NCBI GenBank assembly: GCA_916610825.1
Contig: OU744451.1
Span: 2,108,001-2,172,000, forward strand
DNA length: 64,000 nt
From: Haliclystus octoradiatus
Taxonomy: Eukaryota > Cnidaria > Staurozoa > Stauromedusae > Haliclystidae
Direction of reading: 5' to 3'
A program made the translations under genes and the position numbers. Positions 10,610 through 22,217 of this stretch are shown one piece after another. The first letter of the stretch is position 1; each line of letters opens with the position of its first letter. The notes under the pieces are model-generated. The model was not told the origin of the DNA and did not search any database. It saw only the letters and a list, made by a program, of their open reading frames with translations.

Positions 10610-12100
10610 CTAACATAGTTTCTTGAATACATTCCTTACATTAGGAAGTTTCTTTTCTACTTGCTTCAAGGCTTCAACTAAAAAGGCATAGCATCGTTCC
10701 TTAATAGTAGAAACAGCGGCCACAGAAGCTGCCGAATTATCATTAGCTGATAAATATTTTGCTACTTCAGCTAAAAATTTCCCGCCGAAATCAACATTGG
10801 CTAGTGGTAATAATCGTACTTTGTCTGGATAATAAATCCTTGACTTAAGGCTATCGTAATGTAGAGTAAGTTCGTTCTCCATTAATGCAGGGTCAGCGTT
10901 AGTTGCTTGGAAAAAAGAGTTTACCCTTTCAAATTCAGTAACTATCGGAGATGTAAAATGAAAGTATAAAAAATTGATAGGATCCGATAACATCTCATAG
11001 AGTAGGCGGGCTTTATACCTTACTTGCTGTGTTGAGCCAGTTTCAGCGCACATAAAATATGCCTTCAGCTCTTCCCAATTAAACAATAAGTTCAGAAGAA
11101 TTTTTCCTCTGACAAGCCAACGGGTAGCGCAAAACTTTTGAAAAGGCATTGGCGTTCCTTGATTTGCATTAGCATCTTCTGCATTGATAACGTCAAACAA
11201 ATCTTTATATGCCTCCCTCCGAATAATGCTTTTAGAAAACCATTTAGGTATCTCTCTTAGCAGAAAACCAAGGTTTGATGGTAATTTTTCAAAGGCATGT
11301 TGTATACAGAGGCTCAATGAATGACATATACATTTAACTTGTATGCAATCAGGAGATGCTAGTTTAATTCTGCTCCAGAGGGAATTGTTCTCTCCAACCA
11401 TAGCAGCTGCACCATCTGAGCCATATCCTATACAATCAGATAAGGTAAGGTCCATTGACTGCAGCCATTCTTTTAATGATGTAAATAGCTCTTCCCCAGT
11501 TGTACCAATCACAGGCATAAGTGCACCAAACGATGTTCCGATAGAATTTGACTGTTCGTCAAAATATCGCACAACAATCGCCATATTCTTCAGGGCTGAA
11601 ACATCAGTCGATTCGTCAATTAATACCGAATATTTTTTTCCAACTAATTTGTCTTTTAACTCCTCCTTGAATGTTTCGGCAACAACTTTGGTAATAACCT
11701 TTGTGCATTTATTTCTATGCAGCTTCATATCTCCGGCAACGCCTTTTTTGTTGCCATCCTTGACAATCTCTCCTATGTGATCGATGCTGCTCACAGCTGC
11801 GTGACAAGCAATGGCAACAGCCATTTTTATTTCAAATGTCTTTAACTGATCGGACATCAACGTTGGAGTCATCATTGTGTGCAATGACCTAGTTGAATTA
11901 ATCGAGCTAACAGTTTTCTTATGCTTATCGGTTTTTTCGTGATTTTGCAAATTTGAGATTTTTGGCAACATCGTAACACGGCATAATTTACAAAAAGCAC
12001 TTTCAGTGCCATCAGGAGCTTGCTTCACCCATGCAAATCTATTCTCCCAAGACTTACTGTATTTTCTTCCGCTTTCATACCTTCCTTTCCACTTTGACAT
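10610..12100 (-). CDS. hAT transposase, N-terminal and catalytic part
   Basis: 496 codons from ATG at 12100. hAT transposases cut and rejoin element ends in the nucleus. Visible parts: a BED/TTF-like zinc finger with C37-x2-C40 and H54-x5-H60 (FCKLC, NHEKTDKH); the first catalytic Asp in VLIDESTDVS (D162); the second in GYGSDGAAAM (D229); and the hAT CxxH motif in KCICHSLSLC (C257, H260). The start is supported by an identical ATG and following 70 residues in the second copy (33363). The frame ends at a TAG (10610-10612), after which the same frame stays open to 10058 and contains the dimerisation motif. The break is therefore one in-frame stop, a possible substitution or assembly error. It is unrelated to host metabolism. 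Confidence 0.92.
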   Translation of the reverse strand: MSKWKGRYESGRKYSKSWENRFAWVKQAPDGTESAFCKLCRVTMLPKISNLQNHEKTDKHKKTVSSINSTRSLHTMMTPTLMSDQLKTFEIKMAVAIACHAAVSSIDHIGEIVKDGNKKGVAGDMKLHRNKCTKVITKVVAETFKEELKDKLVGKKYSVLIDESTDVSALKNMAIVVRYFDEQSNSIGTSFGALMPVIGTTGEELFTSLKEWLQSMDLTLSDCIGYGSDGAAAMVGENNSLWSRIKLASPDCIQVKCICHSLSLCIQHAFEKLPSNLGFLLREIPKWFSKSIIRREAYKDLFDVINAEDANANQGTPMPFQKFCATRWLVRGKILLNLLFNWEELKAYFMCAETGSTQQVRYKARLLYEMLSDPINFLYFHFTSPIVTEFERVNSFFQATNADPALMENELTLHYDSLKSRIYYPDKVRLLPLANVDFGGKFLAEVAKYLSANDNSAASVAAVSTIKERCYAFLVEALKQVEKKLPNVRNVFKKLC

Positions 12101-13233
12101 AACTGAATTTCAATAAAATAAACCTCTTTGTTCTAACTATATATATATTAAGCAGTGTAATCACGGTAAACTACATCAGTGTAGCTGATATTGATCGTGG
12201 ATTACTGTATGGCATATCGTAACGTTTAGCACTTATATATGCGGTTTATGCGGAACTGATGCATATGCAATTAATGACTATTAATGACGATGCTTATTTG
12301 GTTTGTCAGTCATTTCAGTCAGTCAGTCATTTGGCTTGTTAGTCATTTCTTTGAAACGATAATTTTTTCCGGCAGTCTATTCTTCTGACGCCGCAGCATT
12401 TTTTACATCTAATCATTTTACATTCATTCAAAAATGACAAAAATACTGTTAACGGCATTAACTATCTTGGTTCAAAATTATTATTATTGCATTTAAATAT
12501 AACTATTACCAATAGCAGCTTCACATTCTTTACAACATTTCTAGAAATAGTATAATTCAACATGGAAGTTGAAATAATTGAGAATATTAATCAAAGCGGT
12601 ATTTATGCTATTATAGCGGGCTATTTCAGAAATATACACTGTATGCTTTCTATTCTATTTTCTATTCATTGGTCTATTGTGTAAAAAATGTTGACATAAC
12701 TCACGTCAAATTGGAACACAATAGACTAGACACACACGGAAGTTTTGTGGTCAAGTCAAATGAAGATGTCATTGCTATATGCTCTATGTAACATATAGGG
12801 TATAGGGGAACACCCTGTTATTCTGTGACGTACACAAATTTGAACACGTCACAAGCAATAATTTGAGTTGACTGATCTATAAGTCCCGCTTTGATATACC
12901 GCACTTTGACGAGCGGTAAGCGGTCACTTACCAAACATATCAAAATCGTAAAAGTAAAAATGAGAAAAGTGAGACTTGAGCAAGTTAATAATTTGAGCTG
13001 CATGGCAGAGAATCGACAGAATTCGAACTGATATAAAAAAATTAAGAAGAAATTGTTCAAAAAGGCCAATTTTTAAGGAAAAGCCAAACGTCAACTTCTG
13101 AAGCCAAAAGACTAAAAAAAAATCCAAATTCGTCAAATTTGGCTTCAAAAAATCCAAATTAACAACCCTGCCAAGGGGTGTCAATGGATCAAGTGCTGTT
13201 CCTTCCTTACGTCATTTTACTATTTTTAAAATA

Positions 13234-13241
13234 TGACGTCA
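13234..13241. promoter_or_regulatory. CRE-like TGACGTCA site in palindrome arm
   Basis: A perfect TGACGTCA octamer (ATF/CREB consensus) lies about 180 bp upstream of the first small exon and is mirrored in the right arm near 19634. Another TGACGTCA lies just outside the right end near 19725. The consensus is exact; function is inference. Confidence 0.35.
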
Positions 13242-13414
13242 TCGTCCATATCTCTTTCCTGATTGGTCTAAAACATATGACCAGTTTTTGGGAATATCAG
13301 GACGCCAGCGTCAACAATATCACAAAAGACATTGGACGTCCTCTAGAAAGAAAGTATGTCCGTAGACGTTTGATTACAACGGCAATTTCTATCTTGCGTG
13401 CATCAAACTCATGA

Positions 13415-13872
13415 TCTTCCTCCATCCGCCATCTTCGAGGGCGAAGCACACACGATGAAATTGACCTGCTAGAAAATGTATTTAGTCAGCTTATATCAAC
13501 CCCAAAACGAAGATCAGCAACATCAACAGGTGAATTAAAATCATGCACATTGCCACTATTACTTTTTATGCAGTAAATACGAAACACGATATTTATAGAA
13601 TTTTGTATACTTCATTTTCCTTTATTTTAGATTTGCTACCGCGACCTGAGCAAGAGCAAGATAACATCAGCTGCTTCAAATCAACTCCCATAATAACATA
13701 TTCAAGATTAATAGGTAAACTAAAATCAGGCATATCGCTACGATATGATTTAATTTAAATTTTACTAATTTCATTTTTATTTTCTTCAGATTTCAACCGC
13801 TCGCGGCAGGCTCTGAGAAAAATTCCCTCTGTTGCTTTGAATCAACTCCAAATTGAACAAATTGAACAATAA
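13415..13872 (+). CDS. small multi-exon reading frame in left palindrome arm, unknown product
   Basis: Three exons join in one frame. Exon a is open from 13415 to 13529 (donor GTGAAT), exon b is 13631-13714 (acceptor TTTTAG, donor GTAAAC), and exon c begins at 13790 (acceptor TTCTTCAG) and reaches a TAA at 13870-13872. Both joins are phase 1 and each rebuilds an Asp codon (G|AT). The product includes RGRSTHDEIDLLENVFSQLI, STPKRRSATSTD and LLPRPEQEQDNISCF. I recognise no family. Exons a and b are almost identical in the right arm, and a diverged copy near 55970 keeps RHFRGR...EID.LE, with mostly codon-respecting differences. There is no clear ATG; an upstream exon may be missing. It may be a captured host gene piece or the element's own gene. 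Confidence 0.45.
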
Positions 13873-14234
13873 GAGGTTAATAATATTCATATCCATTAAT
13901 AGGATTGATTTTCAATGTAATATTTACGAAGTATGATTTCTATTGAATTTTACTAATTTTAATTTCATTTTCTTCAGATTTCAACCGCCCTCATGATACC
14001 AACAATAGGATGCGATGAAACATTTCACCTAGACACCACATCATAATATAATGAAAATGATTTCAGGACATAATTTCACATGTAAACTAACTTCATTTTA
14101 TGTGTGTATTATCCGTAAAGACAAAAACTTGATATGCACTTTCATAGTATTGCAAAGTCTTAATTTCTTGAAAAAAACACTCTGACACCTTAAACTTAAA
14201 CGTAAAATGTAAACTTGAAGGTTTTCTGAATAAA

Positions 14235-14297
14235 TGATGATAATAATAATAATAATAATTTATTTATTTATTATTTATTTATGATGATGATGATGAC
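14235..14297. repeat. ATT/ATTT and GAT microsatellite
   Basis: A run of AAT, ATTT and GAT repeats follows a LINE-tail-like motif (CTTGAAGGTTTTCTGAATAA). In the mirrored right arm (near 18410-18425) only the TCA run is present, so the AT-rich part grew on the left arm after the palindrome formed. Confidence 0.8.
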
Positions 14298-14339
14298 ACC
14301 GCAACTTGTAGATTTTCTTTTGTACTAAATAGAGTTATA

Positions 14340-16145
14340 TCTATATAGAACCAAAAGTAAGAGGTGCACATGGATGATTTTCAGATATATTGCACAAAAA
14401 GACGTATACTATCATTAAATGGAACATTCATCTTCGTTTGTTTCAATTATATCGTAAAATTTAATTTAGTTTCATGGTATACATGGAAAGTCTAGATTTT
14501 CACTTGCACCACAGATGACAGATTTCGTACTATACTCAAAATTTGTATCAATAGATCCAAAAGTAAGAGGTACACATGGATGATTTTCAGATATATTGCA
14601 CTAAAAGACATATACTATCATTAAATGGAACATTCATCTTCGTTTGTTTCAATTATATCCTAAAATTTATTGTGTTTTCATATCATACATGAAAAGTCTT
14701 GATTTTCACTTACACCGCAAATGACAGATTTCGTACTATACTCAAAATTTGTATCAATAGATCCAAAAGTAAGAGGTACACATGGATGATTTTCAGATAT
14801 ATTGCACTAAAAGACATATACTATCATTAAATGGAACATTCATCTTCGTTTGTTTCAATTATATCCTAAAATTTATTGTGTTTTCATATCATACATGAAA
14901 AGTCTTGATTTTCACTTACACCGCAAATGACAGATTTCGTACTATACTCAAAATTTGTATCAATAGATCCAAAAGTAAGAGGTACACATGGATGATTTTC
15001 AGATATATTGCACAAAAAGACATACACTATCATTAAATGGAAGATTCATCTTCGTTTGTTTCAATTATATCCTAACATATTTTGTGCTTCCATAATATAC
15101 ATGAAAAGTCTGATTTTCACAAACACCGTAGATGACATATTTCGTACTATACTCAAAATTTGTATCAATAGATCCAAAAGTAAGAGGTACACGTGGATGA
15201 TTTTCAGATATATTGCACAAAAAGACATATACTATCATTAAATGGAACATTCAACTTCATTTGTTTCAATTATATCCTAAAATATTTTGTGCTTCCATAA
15301 TATACATGAAAAGTCTGATTTTCACAAACACCGTAGATGACAGATTTCGTACTATACTCAAAATTTGTATCAATATATCCAAAAGTAAGAGGTACACGTG
15401 GATGATTTTCAGATATATTGCACAAAAAGAAATATAATATCATTAAATGGAACATTCAACTTCATTTGTTTCAATTATATCCTAAAATATTTTGTGCTTC
15501 CATAATATACATAAAAAGTCTGATTTTCACAAACACCGTAGATGACAGATTTCGTACTATACTCAAAATTTGTATCAATAGATCCAAACGTAAGAGGTAC
15601 ACGTGGATGATTTCCAGATATATTGCACAAAAAGTCATATACTATCATTAAATGGAACATTCATCTTCGTTTTTTTCAATTATATCATAAAATTTTATTT
15701 TAGTTGCAATATGGTATACATGGAAAGTCTTTATTTTCACTTACACTGCAAATGACAGATTTCGTACTATACTCAAAATTTGTATCAATAGATCCAAAAG
15801 TAAGAGGTACACATGGATGATTTTCAGAAATATTGCACAAAAAGACATATACTATCATTAAATGGAACATTCATCTTCGTTTGTTTCAATTATATCATAA
15901 AATGTATTGTGTTTTCATATCATACATGAAAAGTCTTGATTTTCACTTACACCGCAAATGACAGATTTCGTACTATACTCAAAATTTGTATCAATAGATC
16001 CAAAAGTAAAAGGTACACATGGATGATTTTCAGATATATTGCACAAAAAGACATATACTATCATTAAATGGAACATTCATCTTCGTTTGTTTCAATTATA
16101 TCCTAAAATTTATTGTGTTTTCATATTATACATGAAAAGTTTTGA
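14340..16145 (+). repeat. 205-bp satellite array, left arm (~9 units)
   Basis: Units begin near CCAAAAGTAAGAGGTACAC and recur every 205-206 bp. Three subtypes differ around the middle (CTTACACCGCAAATGAC, AACACCGTAGATGACAG, and a third with TGGTATACATGGAAAG). Outside to inside the order is roughly I, II, II, III, III, III, I', II, II. The short open frames seen on both strands of each unit repeat with the period and are not evidence of a gene. Confidence 0.92.
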
Positions 16146-16545
16146 TATTCTCTTATACAAGGCAAGTGAGATATTTCATTCTGTCATCAAAGGATAGTAA
16201 AATTAATGATCGAATTTAACATGGATAATCGATGTTTAGGGTATTTTACACTGCCAAAAGACCCAAAAGCTATGCATATACTTTTTTATACGTTGGTTTC
16301 GGTTTATTACATTAAAAAGTATTACAAAGTATATATTAATAATTAGTACATGATTTATAGGAATAAAATATAAATCATTTACCGCATTATATGCTATAAT
16401 AGCCCAACTAAATAGCTTGACGATGGCAATACGACGAACTAATAACATGGTATCCTGTCACTAATGTAGAGTACCACAAAGGGAAAAATGTTCAAATAAA
16501 CCAAATACTGGGTCAAATAATAGTCAAGTAGTTTTGAAAAGGACG
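16146..16545. other. unique centre of the giant palindrome
   Basis: About 400 bp between the two satellite arrays show no inverted partner and no recognisable gene. This is the loop if the arms pair. Confidence 0.6.
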
Positions 16546-18362
16546 GTGTTTGTGAAAATCAGACTTTTCATGTATATTATGGAAGCACAAAATATTTTAG
16601 GATATAATTGAAACAAATGAAGTTGAATGTTCCATTTAATGATAGTATATGTCTTTTTGTGCAATATATCTGAAAATCATCCATGTGTACCTTTTACTTT
16701 TGGATCTATTGATACAAATTTTGAGTATAGTACGAAGTCTGGCATCTACGGTGTTTGTGAAAATCAGACTTTTCATGTATATTATGGAAGCACAAGAAAT
16801 TTTAGGATATAATTGAAACAAATGAAGATGAATGTTCCATTTAATGATAGTATATATCTTTTTGTGCAATATGTCTGAAAATCATCCATGTGTACCTCTT
16901 ACTTTTGGGTCTATCGCTATATATTTTGAGTATAGTACGAAATCTGTCATTTGCGGTGTAAGTGAAAATCAAGACTTTTCATGTATGATATGAAAACACA
17001 ATACATTTTATGATATAATTGAAACAAACGAAGATGAATGTTCAATTTAATGATAGTATATGTCTTTTTGTGCAATATATCTGAAAATCATCCATGTGTA
17101 CCTCTTACTTTTGGATCCATTGATACAAATTTTGAGTATAGTACGAAATCTGTCATTTGCGGTGTAAGTGAAAATCAAGACTTTTCGTGTATGATATGAA
17201 AACACAATACATTTTATGATATAATTGAAACAAACGAAGATGAATGTTCCATTTAATGATAGTATATGTCTTTTTGTGCAATATATCTGAAAATCATCCA
17301 TGTGTACCTCTTACTTTTGGATCCATTGATACAAATTTTGAGTATAGTACGAAATCTGTCATTTGCAGTGTAAGTGAAAATAAAGACTTTCCATGTATAC
17401 CATATTGCAACTAAAATAAAATTTTATCATATAATTGAAACAAACGAAGATGAATGTTCCATTTAATGATAGTATATGTCTTTTTGTGCAATATTTCTGA
17501 AAATCATCCATGTGTACCTCTTACTTTTGGATCTATTGATACAAATTTTGAGTATAGTACGAAATCTGTCATTTGCAGTGTAAGTGAAAATAAAGACTTT
17601 CCATGTATACCATATTGCAACTAAAATAAAATTTTATGATATAATTGAAACAAAAGAAGTTGAATGTTCCATTTAATGATAGTAATGTCTTTTTGTGCAA
17701 TATATCTGAAAATCATCCACGTGTACCTCTTACTTTTGGATCTATTGATACAAATTTTGAGTATAGTACGAAATCTGTCATTTGCGGTGTTTGTGAAAAT
17801 CAGACTTTTCATGTATATTATGGAAGCACAAAATATTTTAGGATATAATTGAAACAAATGAAGTTGAATGTTCCATTTAATGATAGTATATGTCTTTTTG
17901 TGCAATATATCTGAAAATCATCCACGTGTACCTCTTACTTTTGGATCTATTGATACAAATTTTGAGTATAGTACGAAATCTGTCATTTGCGGTGTTTGTG
18001 AAAATCAGACTTTTCATGTATATTATGGAAGCACAAAATATTTTAGGATATATTTGAAACAAATGAAGTTGAATGTTCCATTTAATGATAGTATATGTCT
18101 TTTTGTGCAATATATCTGAAAATCATCCACGTGTACCTCTTACTTTTGGATCTATTGATACAAATTTTGAGTATAGTACGAAATCTGTCATTTGTGGTGT
18201 TTGTGAAAATCAGACTTTTCATGTATATTATGGAAGCACAAAATATTTGAGGATATAATTGAAACAAATGAAGTTGAATGTTCCATTTAATGATAGTATA
18301 TGTCTTTGTGTGCAATATATCTGAAAATCATCCATGTGCACCTCTTACTTTTGGTTCTATAT
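16546..18362 (-). repeat. 205-bp satellite array, right arm (~9 units, inverted)
   Basis: The same units as 14340-16145 in opposite orientation. Outside to inside the subtype order is roughly III, III, III, I', I', II, II, III, III, which is not the mirror of the left arm. The outermost unit (GTGCACCTCTTACTTTTGG, then TTCTATATAGATATAACTC) does mirror the outermost left unit. Confidence 0.92.
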
Positions 18363-19712
18363 AGATATAACTCTATTTAGTACAAAATAAAATCTACAAG
18401 TTGCGGTGTCATCATCATCATCATCATTTATTCAGAAAACCTTCAAGTTTACATTTTACGTTTAAGTTTAAGGTGTCAGAGTGTTTTTTTTTCAAGAAAT
18501 CAAGACTTTGCAATACTATGAAAGTGCATATCAATTTTATGTCTTTACGGATAATACACACATAAAATGAAGCTAGTTTAAATGTGAAATTATGTCCTGA
18601 AATCATTTTCATTATATTATGATGTGGTGTCTAGGTGAAATGTTTCATCGCATCCTATTGTTGGTATCATGAGGGCGGTTGAAACCTGAAGAAAATGAAA
18701 ATAAAATTAGTAAAATTCAATATATATCATACTTCGTAAATATTACATTGAAAATCCTTCCTACTAATGGATATGAATATTATTTACCTCTTATTGTGAA
18801 ATTTGTTCAATATGGAGGTGATTCAAAGCAACAGAGGGAATTTCTCTCAGGTCACATGCTATAGAGCCTGCCGCTAGCGGTTAAAATCTGAAGAAAATGA
18901 GAATAAAATTAGTAAAATTCAATAGAAATCATACTTCGTAAATATTACATTGAAAATTAATCCTAGTAATGGATATGAATATTATTTACCTCTTATTGTG
19001 ATTTTTGTGAAATTTAGAGTTGTTTCAAAGCAACAGAGGGAACTTTTGTCAGATTGCATGCCGTAGAGCCTGCCGCGAGCGGTTGAAATCTGAAGAAAAT
19101 GAAAATAAAATTAGTAAAATTTAAATTAAATCATATCGTAGCGATATGCCTGATTGTAGTTTACCTATTAATCTTGAATATGTTATTATGGGAGTTGATT
19201 TGAAGCAGCTGATGTTATCTTGCTCTTGCTCAGGTCGCGGTAGCAAATCTAAAATAAAGGAAAATGAAGTATACAAAATTCTATTAAAATCGTGTTTCGT
19301 ATTTACTGCTTAAAAAATAATAGTGGCAATGTGCATGATTTTAATTCACCTGTTGATGTTGATGATCTTCGCTTTGGGGTTGATATAAGCTGACTAAATA
19401 CATTTTCTAGCAGGTCAATTTCATCGTGTGTGCTTCGCCCTCGAAAATGGCGGAAGGAGGAAGATCACGAGTTTGATGCACGCAAGATAGAAATCAAACG
19501 TCTACGGACATACTTTCTTTCTAGAGGACGTCCAATGTCTTTTGTCATATGAGATATTGTTGACGCTGGCGTCCTGATATTCCCAAAATCTGGTCATATG
19601 TTTTAGACCAATCAGGAAAGAGATATGGACGATGACGTCATATTTTAAAAATAGTAAATTGACGTAAGGAAGGAACAGCACTTGATCCATCGCAACCCCT
19701 ACCATAGCCAAG

Positions 19713-20304
19713 TCGTGCAAGCCGTGACGTCACATATGTTTGAAAGTGAGATTATGATAATAGTTAAACAGAGGCTTGTTGCAAAACATAATAAGCGGGA
19801 AACATGAAATTTGATGTCGTCGAACGGCATAGATCGAACCATGTACAGTATGACAGTATGGATAGCGATGAGGCTATCAATGAATGTCCACTATGTCTAT
19901 ACTACACATAAATTCACAAACAGGATTAGATATATTTTCCGAAAACTTTAATGATACATAAGATGATACATATTCTGGTTGGCGGTTATATCATAAAGAT
20001 TAAAGAATAAATAAATATACTGTGAGTCGGACATGAATGTTTTACGCTTGCATTTAACGTGACCCATGTATAAAGAAATGATAGAAAAACAATAGCAATT
20101 TTTTGTATTTTAGTCAAAAATTCGAAGAAGCTTTGCCTTCTCTCCTGAAGTTTTAGAAAGCCTTTGGTCGTCCACTTCAGGAAGCGATGATGGAATTTTA
20201 AACCCTTTCGATGGCATAGCATTCATAAGTGCAGGCAATTGTTTTTATCAATGTCAACAGATGAACGATATTGATGCAATCGTCAAGGAAAAAAGAAACA
20301 AGAT
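19713..20304. other. unassigned sequence
   Basis: No gene, splice-flanked frame or repeat border recognised. A TGACGTCA octamer occurs near 19725. Confidence 0.4.
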
Positions 20305-21210
20305 GGTGGGAGTTGTGGGATAGCTTCTCTGTTGGTTGGGGTTTTTGGGAATTTTTATGCAAAATACTCCTCCTGAAAAATTGGGAATGAAAGAACAACA
20401 CAATCTGGAAAATTGTGTCAATTTACCAAAGAAAGGACAACGGAGGACCGTGACTTTAAAAACTATGACCTCCACACCAGGAGCGCCGGAGCCATAAGAC
20501 AACAGAGGCAGACCCCGCATAAAGGGCACCTTGCAGCAAAAATGTTTTCACTGTACAATGTTGTTGCCCCCCCCCAATTTCCCAACAAAATTTTGAGACA
20601 TTTCGTCAAGCAAAATGGACACCTACCACCTACGTCACAGGCATGTATAGCATACGCCTGTTGTTGTTGTACTGTTGTTTTTCATCTTCCTTTAACGTGG
20701 TTGATCTGGAAAGTTTATGATACTTACACATAAGGGCACCTACTGCCCTTGTACCCCCAGCTCCGACGCCCCTGTCCACACATTTATAGCTGTAGGCTAC
20801 CATGGAATTTCATTTCAAATATTATATAACTATCACTTCAAATACAAGTGAATACGAACAAAAAATAGATTAGTCGACTGATAGTTTGTACCAAGTGACG
20901 TATTTTGAAACATGACACAAATAATGATCAAATATAACAAGCAAATATTATAAAGTCAATAATCTTATAATCAATATTTGTATGTTGTGGACTAATCTAG
21001 AACAGGCCAAGGTAATGGTGACACGTATGACCACATAATAATCAAGAGTACACCATAGCGACATCTTGAGGCTACCCAGTTGACCTCTCCTGAAAATTGA
21101 AAATTTGCAACATTAATTGACACTAACTAAGAATAATTTACATCAAAGGAACCCCAAAATGTTCCAATAAGGATGTCGAGAGTGGATAAATAGAATAAGT
21201 AGAAACAACA
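20305..21210 (+). mobile_element. diverged internal fragment of the MULE-like element (copy C)
   Basis: The segment matches about 47130-47715 of copy B (and the complement in copy A): AACTATGACCTCCA, CATAGCGACATCT, GTTGACCTCTCCTGAAAAT and GGATGTCGAGAGTGGATAAA all occur in the same order. It lacks both element ends. It is clearly older than A and B, judging by many scattered differences. A 297-bp MITE interrupts it. Confidence 0.8.
20478..20774. mobile_element. hAT-type MITE in fragment C
   Basis: Inverted ends CAGGAGCGCCGGAGC and GCTCCGACGCCCCTG, flanked by TCCACAC on both sides (20471-20477, 20775-20781). Copy B shows the unoccupied version (GACCTCCAAACATTTATAAC). The end sequence and 7-8-bp duplication suggest hAT. 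No protein is encoded. Confidence 0.75.
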
Positions 21211-22072
21211 GCAACGAAAGTTAACCCGAAAACAGAATGCTGTGTTTGCAAATAACACTTTCACAGGAATTGTCAAATTTCAGTGAACGAAAAGGTGACG
21301 GATTCGGCTAAAGCCATTGGCTGGAAGTGTGAATTGTGTGCAGAACCACCAAATGAATTTATGTAATTTCTGCTTCATATATATATGCTTAGCTATAAAC
21401 CATGCCCAAATGTACGAGAGTGGTCTATCTATAGTCCTACTCGTGGCAAATTTTGAATGATTTATTATTGAAGATAAAATAGCCTAGCCCTACAGTTCAA
21501 CATAGTCATTAATTATTGCTGCGAGCCATGCAAGTAGCTTTCTAATCGTATTTAATGAAAATTCAGCGATGTCATTGGAATTCTTTCAAGTCACTTTTTT
21601 CTTTGTATGTCGTTGTGAAAACTCAGATTGATTCCTGCATAAAATGATGTCATCACGTTGCTGAAGTTAAACAATGTATTTGCTCGACTTTGCGGTGTCA
21701 TGGGAACTTTTTTGTGACAGTGGAAATGATAGATGTCCGTAATAGCGGATATCACATGGTGTAAATATCGAATTCAGGATCCAAATAACGTAGTCACCAT
21801 TGTTCGCTTCATTTGAATTATACAGCGGCAGAAGTAAAGGAATAGGGTTACTGGGCTAGGCTATTAATATTGCTATCATTACCATTGAAATCATCACTTC
21901 GTCTTTGGAGAAATTATTTAGTTGATAGTGTACTATTCAAATTACTATTGGGATATTATTAAATCCATATTCGAGAGTGTATAACAATCTACAACGTCTA
22001 GACTCTCGATCCTTGATAGGAGATGAATTTTTATAAAAACACCAATGACCTCCTTTATTTGACCCATTACAG
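21211..22072. other. unassigned sequence
   Basis: I see no gene or repeat border in this AT-rich stretch. Confidence 0.4.
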
Positions 22073-22076
22073 TTAA

Positions 22077-22213
22077 CAGCCATTGTGCTGTGCAAGTAGC
22101 CTACGTTATGCAATATATCCAAATTTATGAAACATCTTACTAATCAGTAACCTTTGCTGCTTGCAGCATTATTTGGATATCTTGCATAAATCATTTGCAC
22201 AGCACAATGGCTG
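22077..22213. mobile_element. 137-bp palindromic MITE with TTAA duplication
   Basis: Inverted ends CAGCCATTGTGCTGTGCAA and complement, with a second paired block inside (TATGCAATATATCCAAAT / ATTTGGATATCTTGCATA). TTAA at 22073-22076 and 22214-22217. TTAA points to piggyBac or Kolobok. Confidence 0.8.
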
Positions 22214-22217
22214 TTAA

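Larger units (their letters stand above)
9635..13170 (-). mobile_element. hAT DNA transposon, near-complete (copy 1)
   Basis: The element is 3536 bp and starts CAGGGTTGGG; its other end reads CAGGGTTGTTAATTTGG when complemented. It is bounded by a perfect 8-bp duplication, CCAAGGGG (9627-9634 and 13171-13178), the hAT hallmark. The minus strand codes for a hAT transposase (12100 to 10058) with about 1.07 kb of leader and 0.4 kb of trailer. It inserted at the left tip of the giant palindrome (13175-19700). A second copy, nearly identical where visible, starts at 32284 on the plus strand. Confidence 0.93.
13175..19700. mobile_element. giant palindromic (foldback) element with ~3-kb arms
   Basis: The left arm (from GGGGTGTCAATGGATCAAG) and the right arm (ending CTTGATCCATCGCAACCCC) are inverted copies over about 3 kb, separated by a unique centre (16146-16545). 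A direct repeat CATAGCCAAG flanks it: 9622-9631 on the left (before hAT copy 1 inserted) and 19703-19712 on the right. A 9-10-bp duplication with very long arms fits a MULE-type foldback, but no transposase is seen. Each arm holds, from outside in, a TGACGTCA site, small exons, a LINE-like tail and an array of 205-bp satellite units. A diverged partial copy is at 55960-57010. Confidence 0.8.

Noticed and set aside
11343-11780. 145-codon plus-strand open frame opposite the hAT transposase
   Set aside because: It is antisense to a well-supported coding region and has no recognisable motif.
12818-13184. Hydrophobic open frames in the hAT leader (also 32276-32645)
   Set aside because: They lie in the non-coding 5' region and differ between the copies by a frame-changing insertion; the transposase ATG is further in.
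15008-18315. Repeated 61-94 codon open frames on both strands (MHKKTYTIIKW... and MFHLMIVYV...) in the satellite arrays
   Set aside because: They recur with the 205-bp period, the period is not a multiple of three, and both strands are open alike because the unit has few stops. They reflect the satellite, not a gene family.
14340-18362. CRISPR-like array
   Set aside because: The whole 205-bp unit is repeated with no short repeat and unique spacers, and the genome is eukaryotic.
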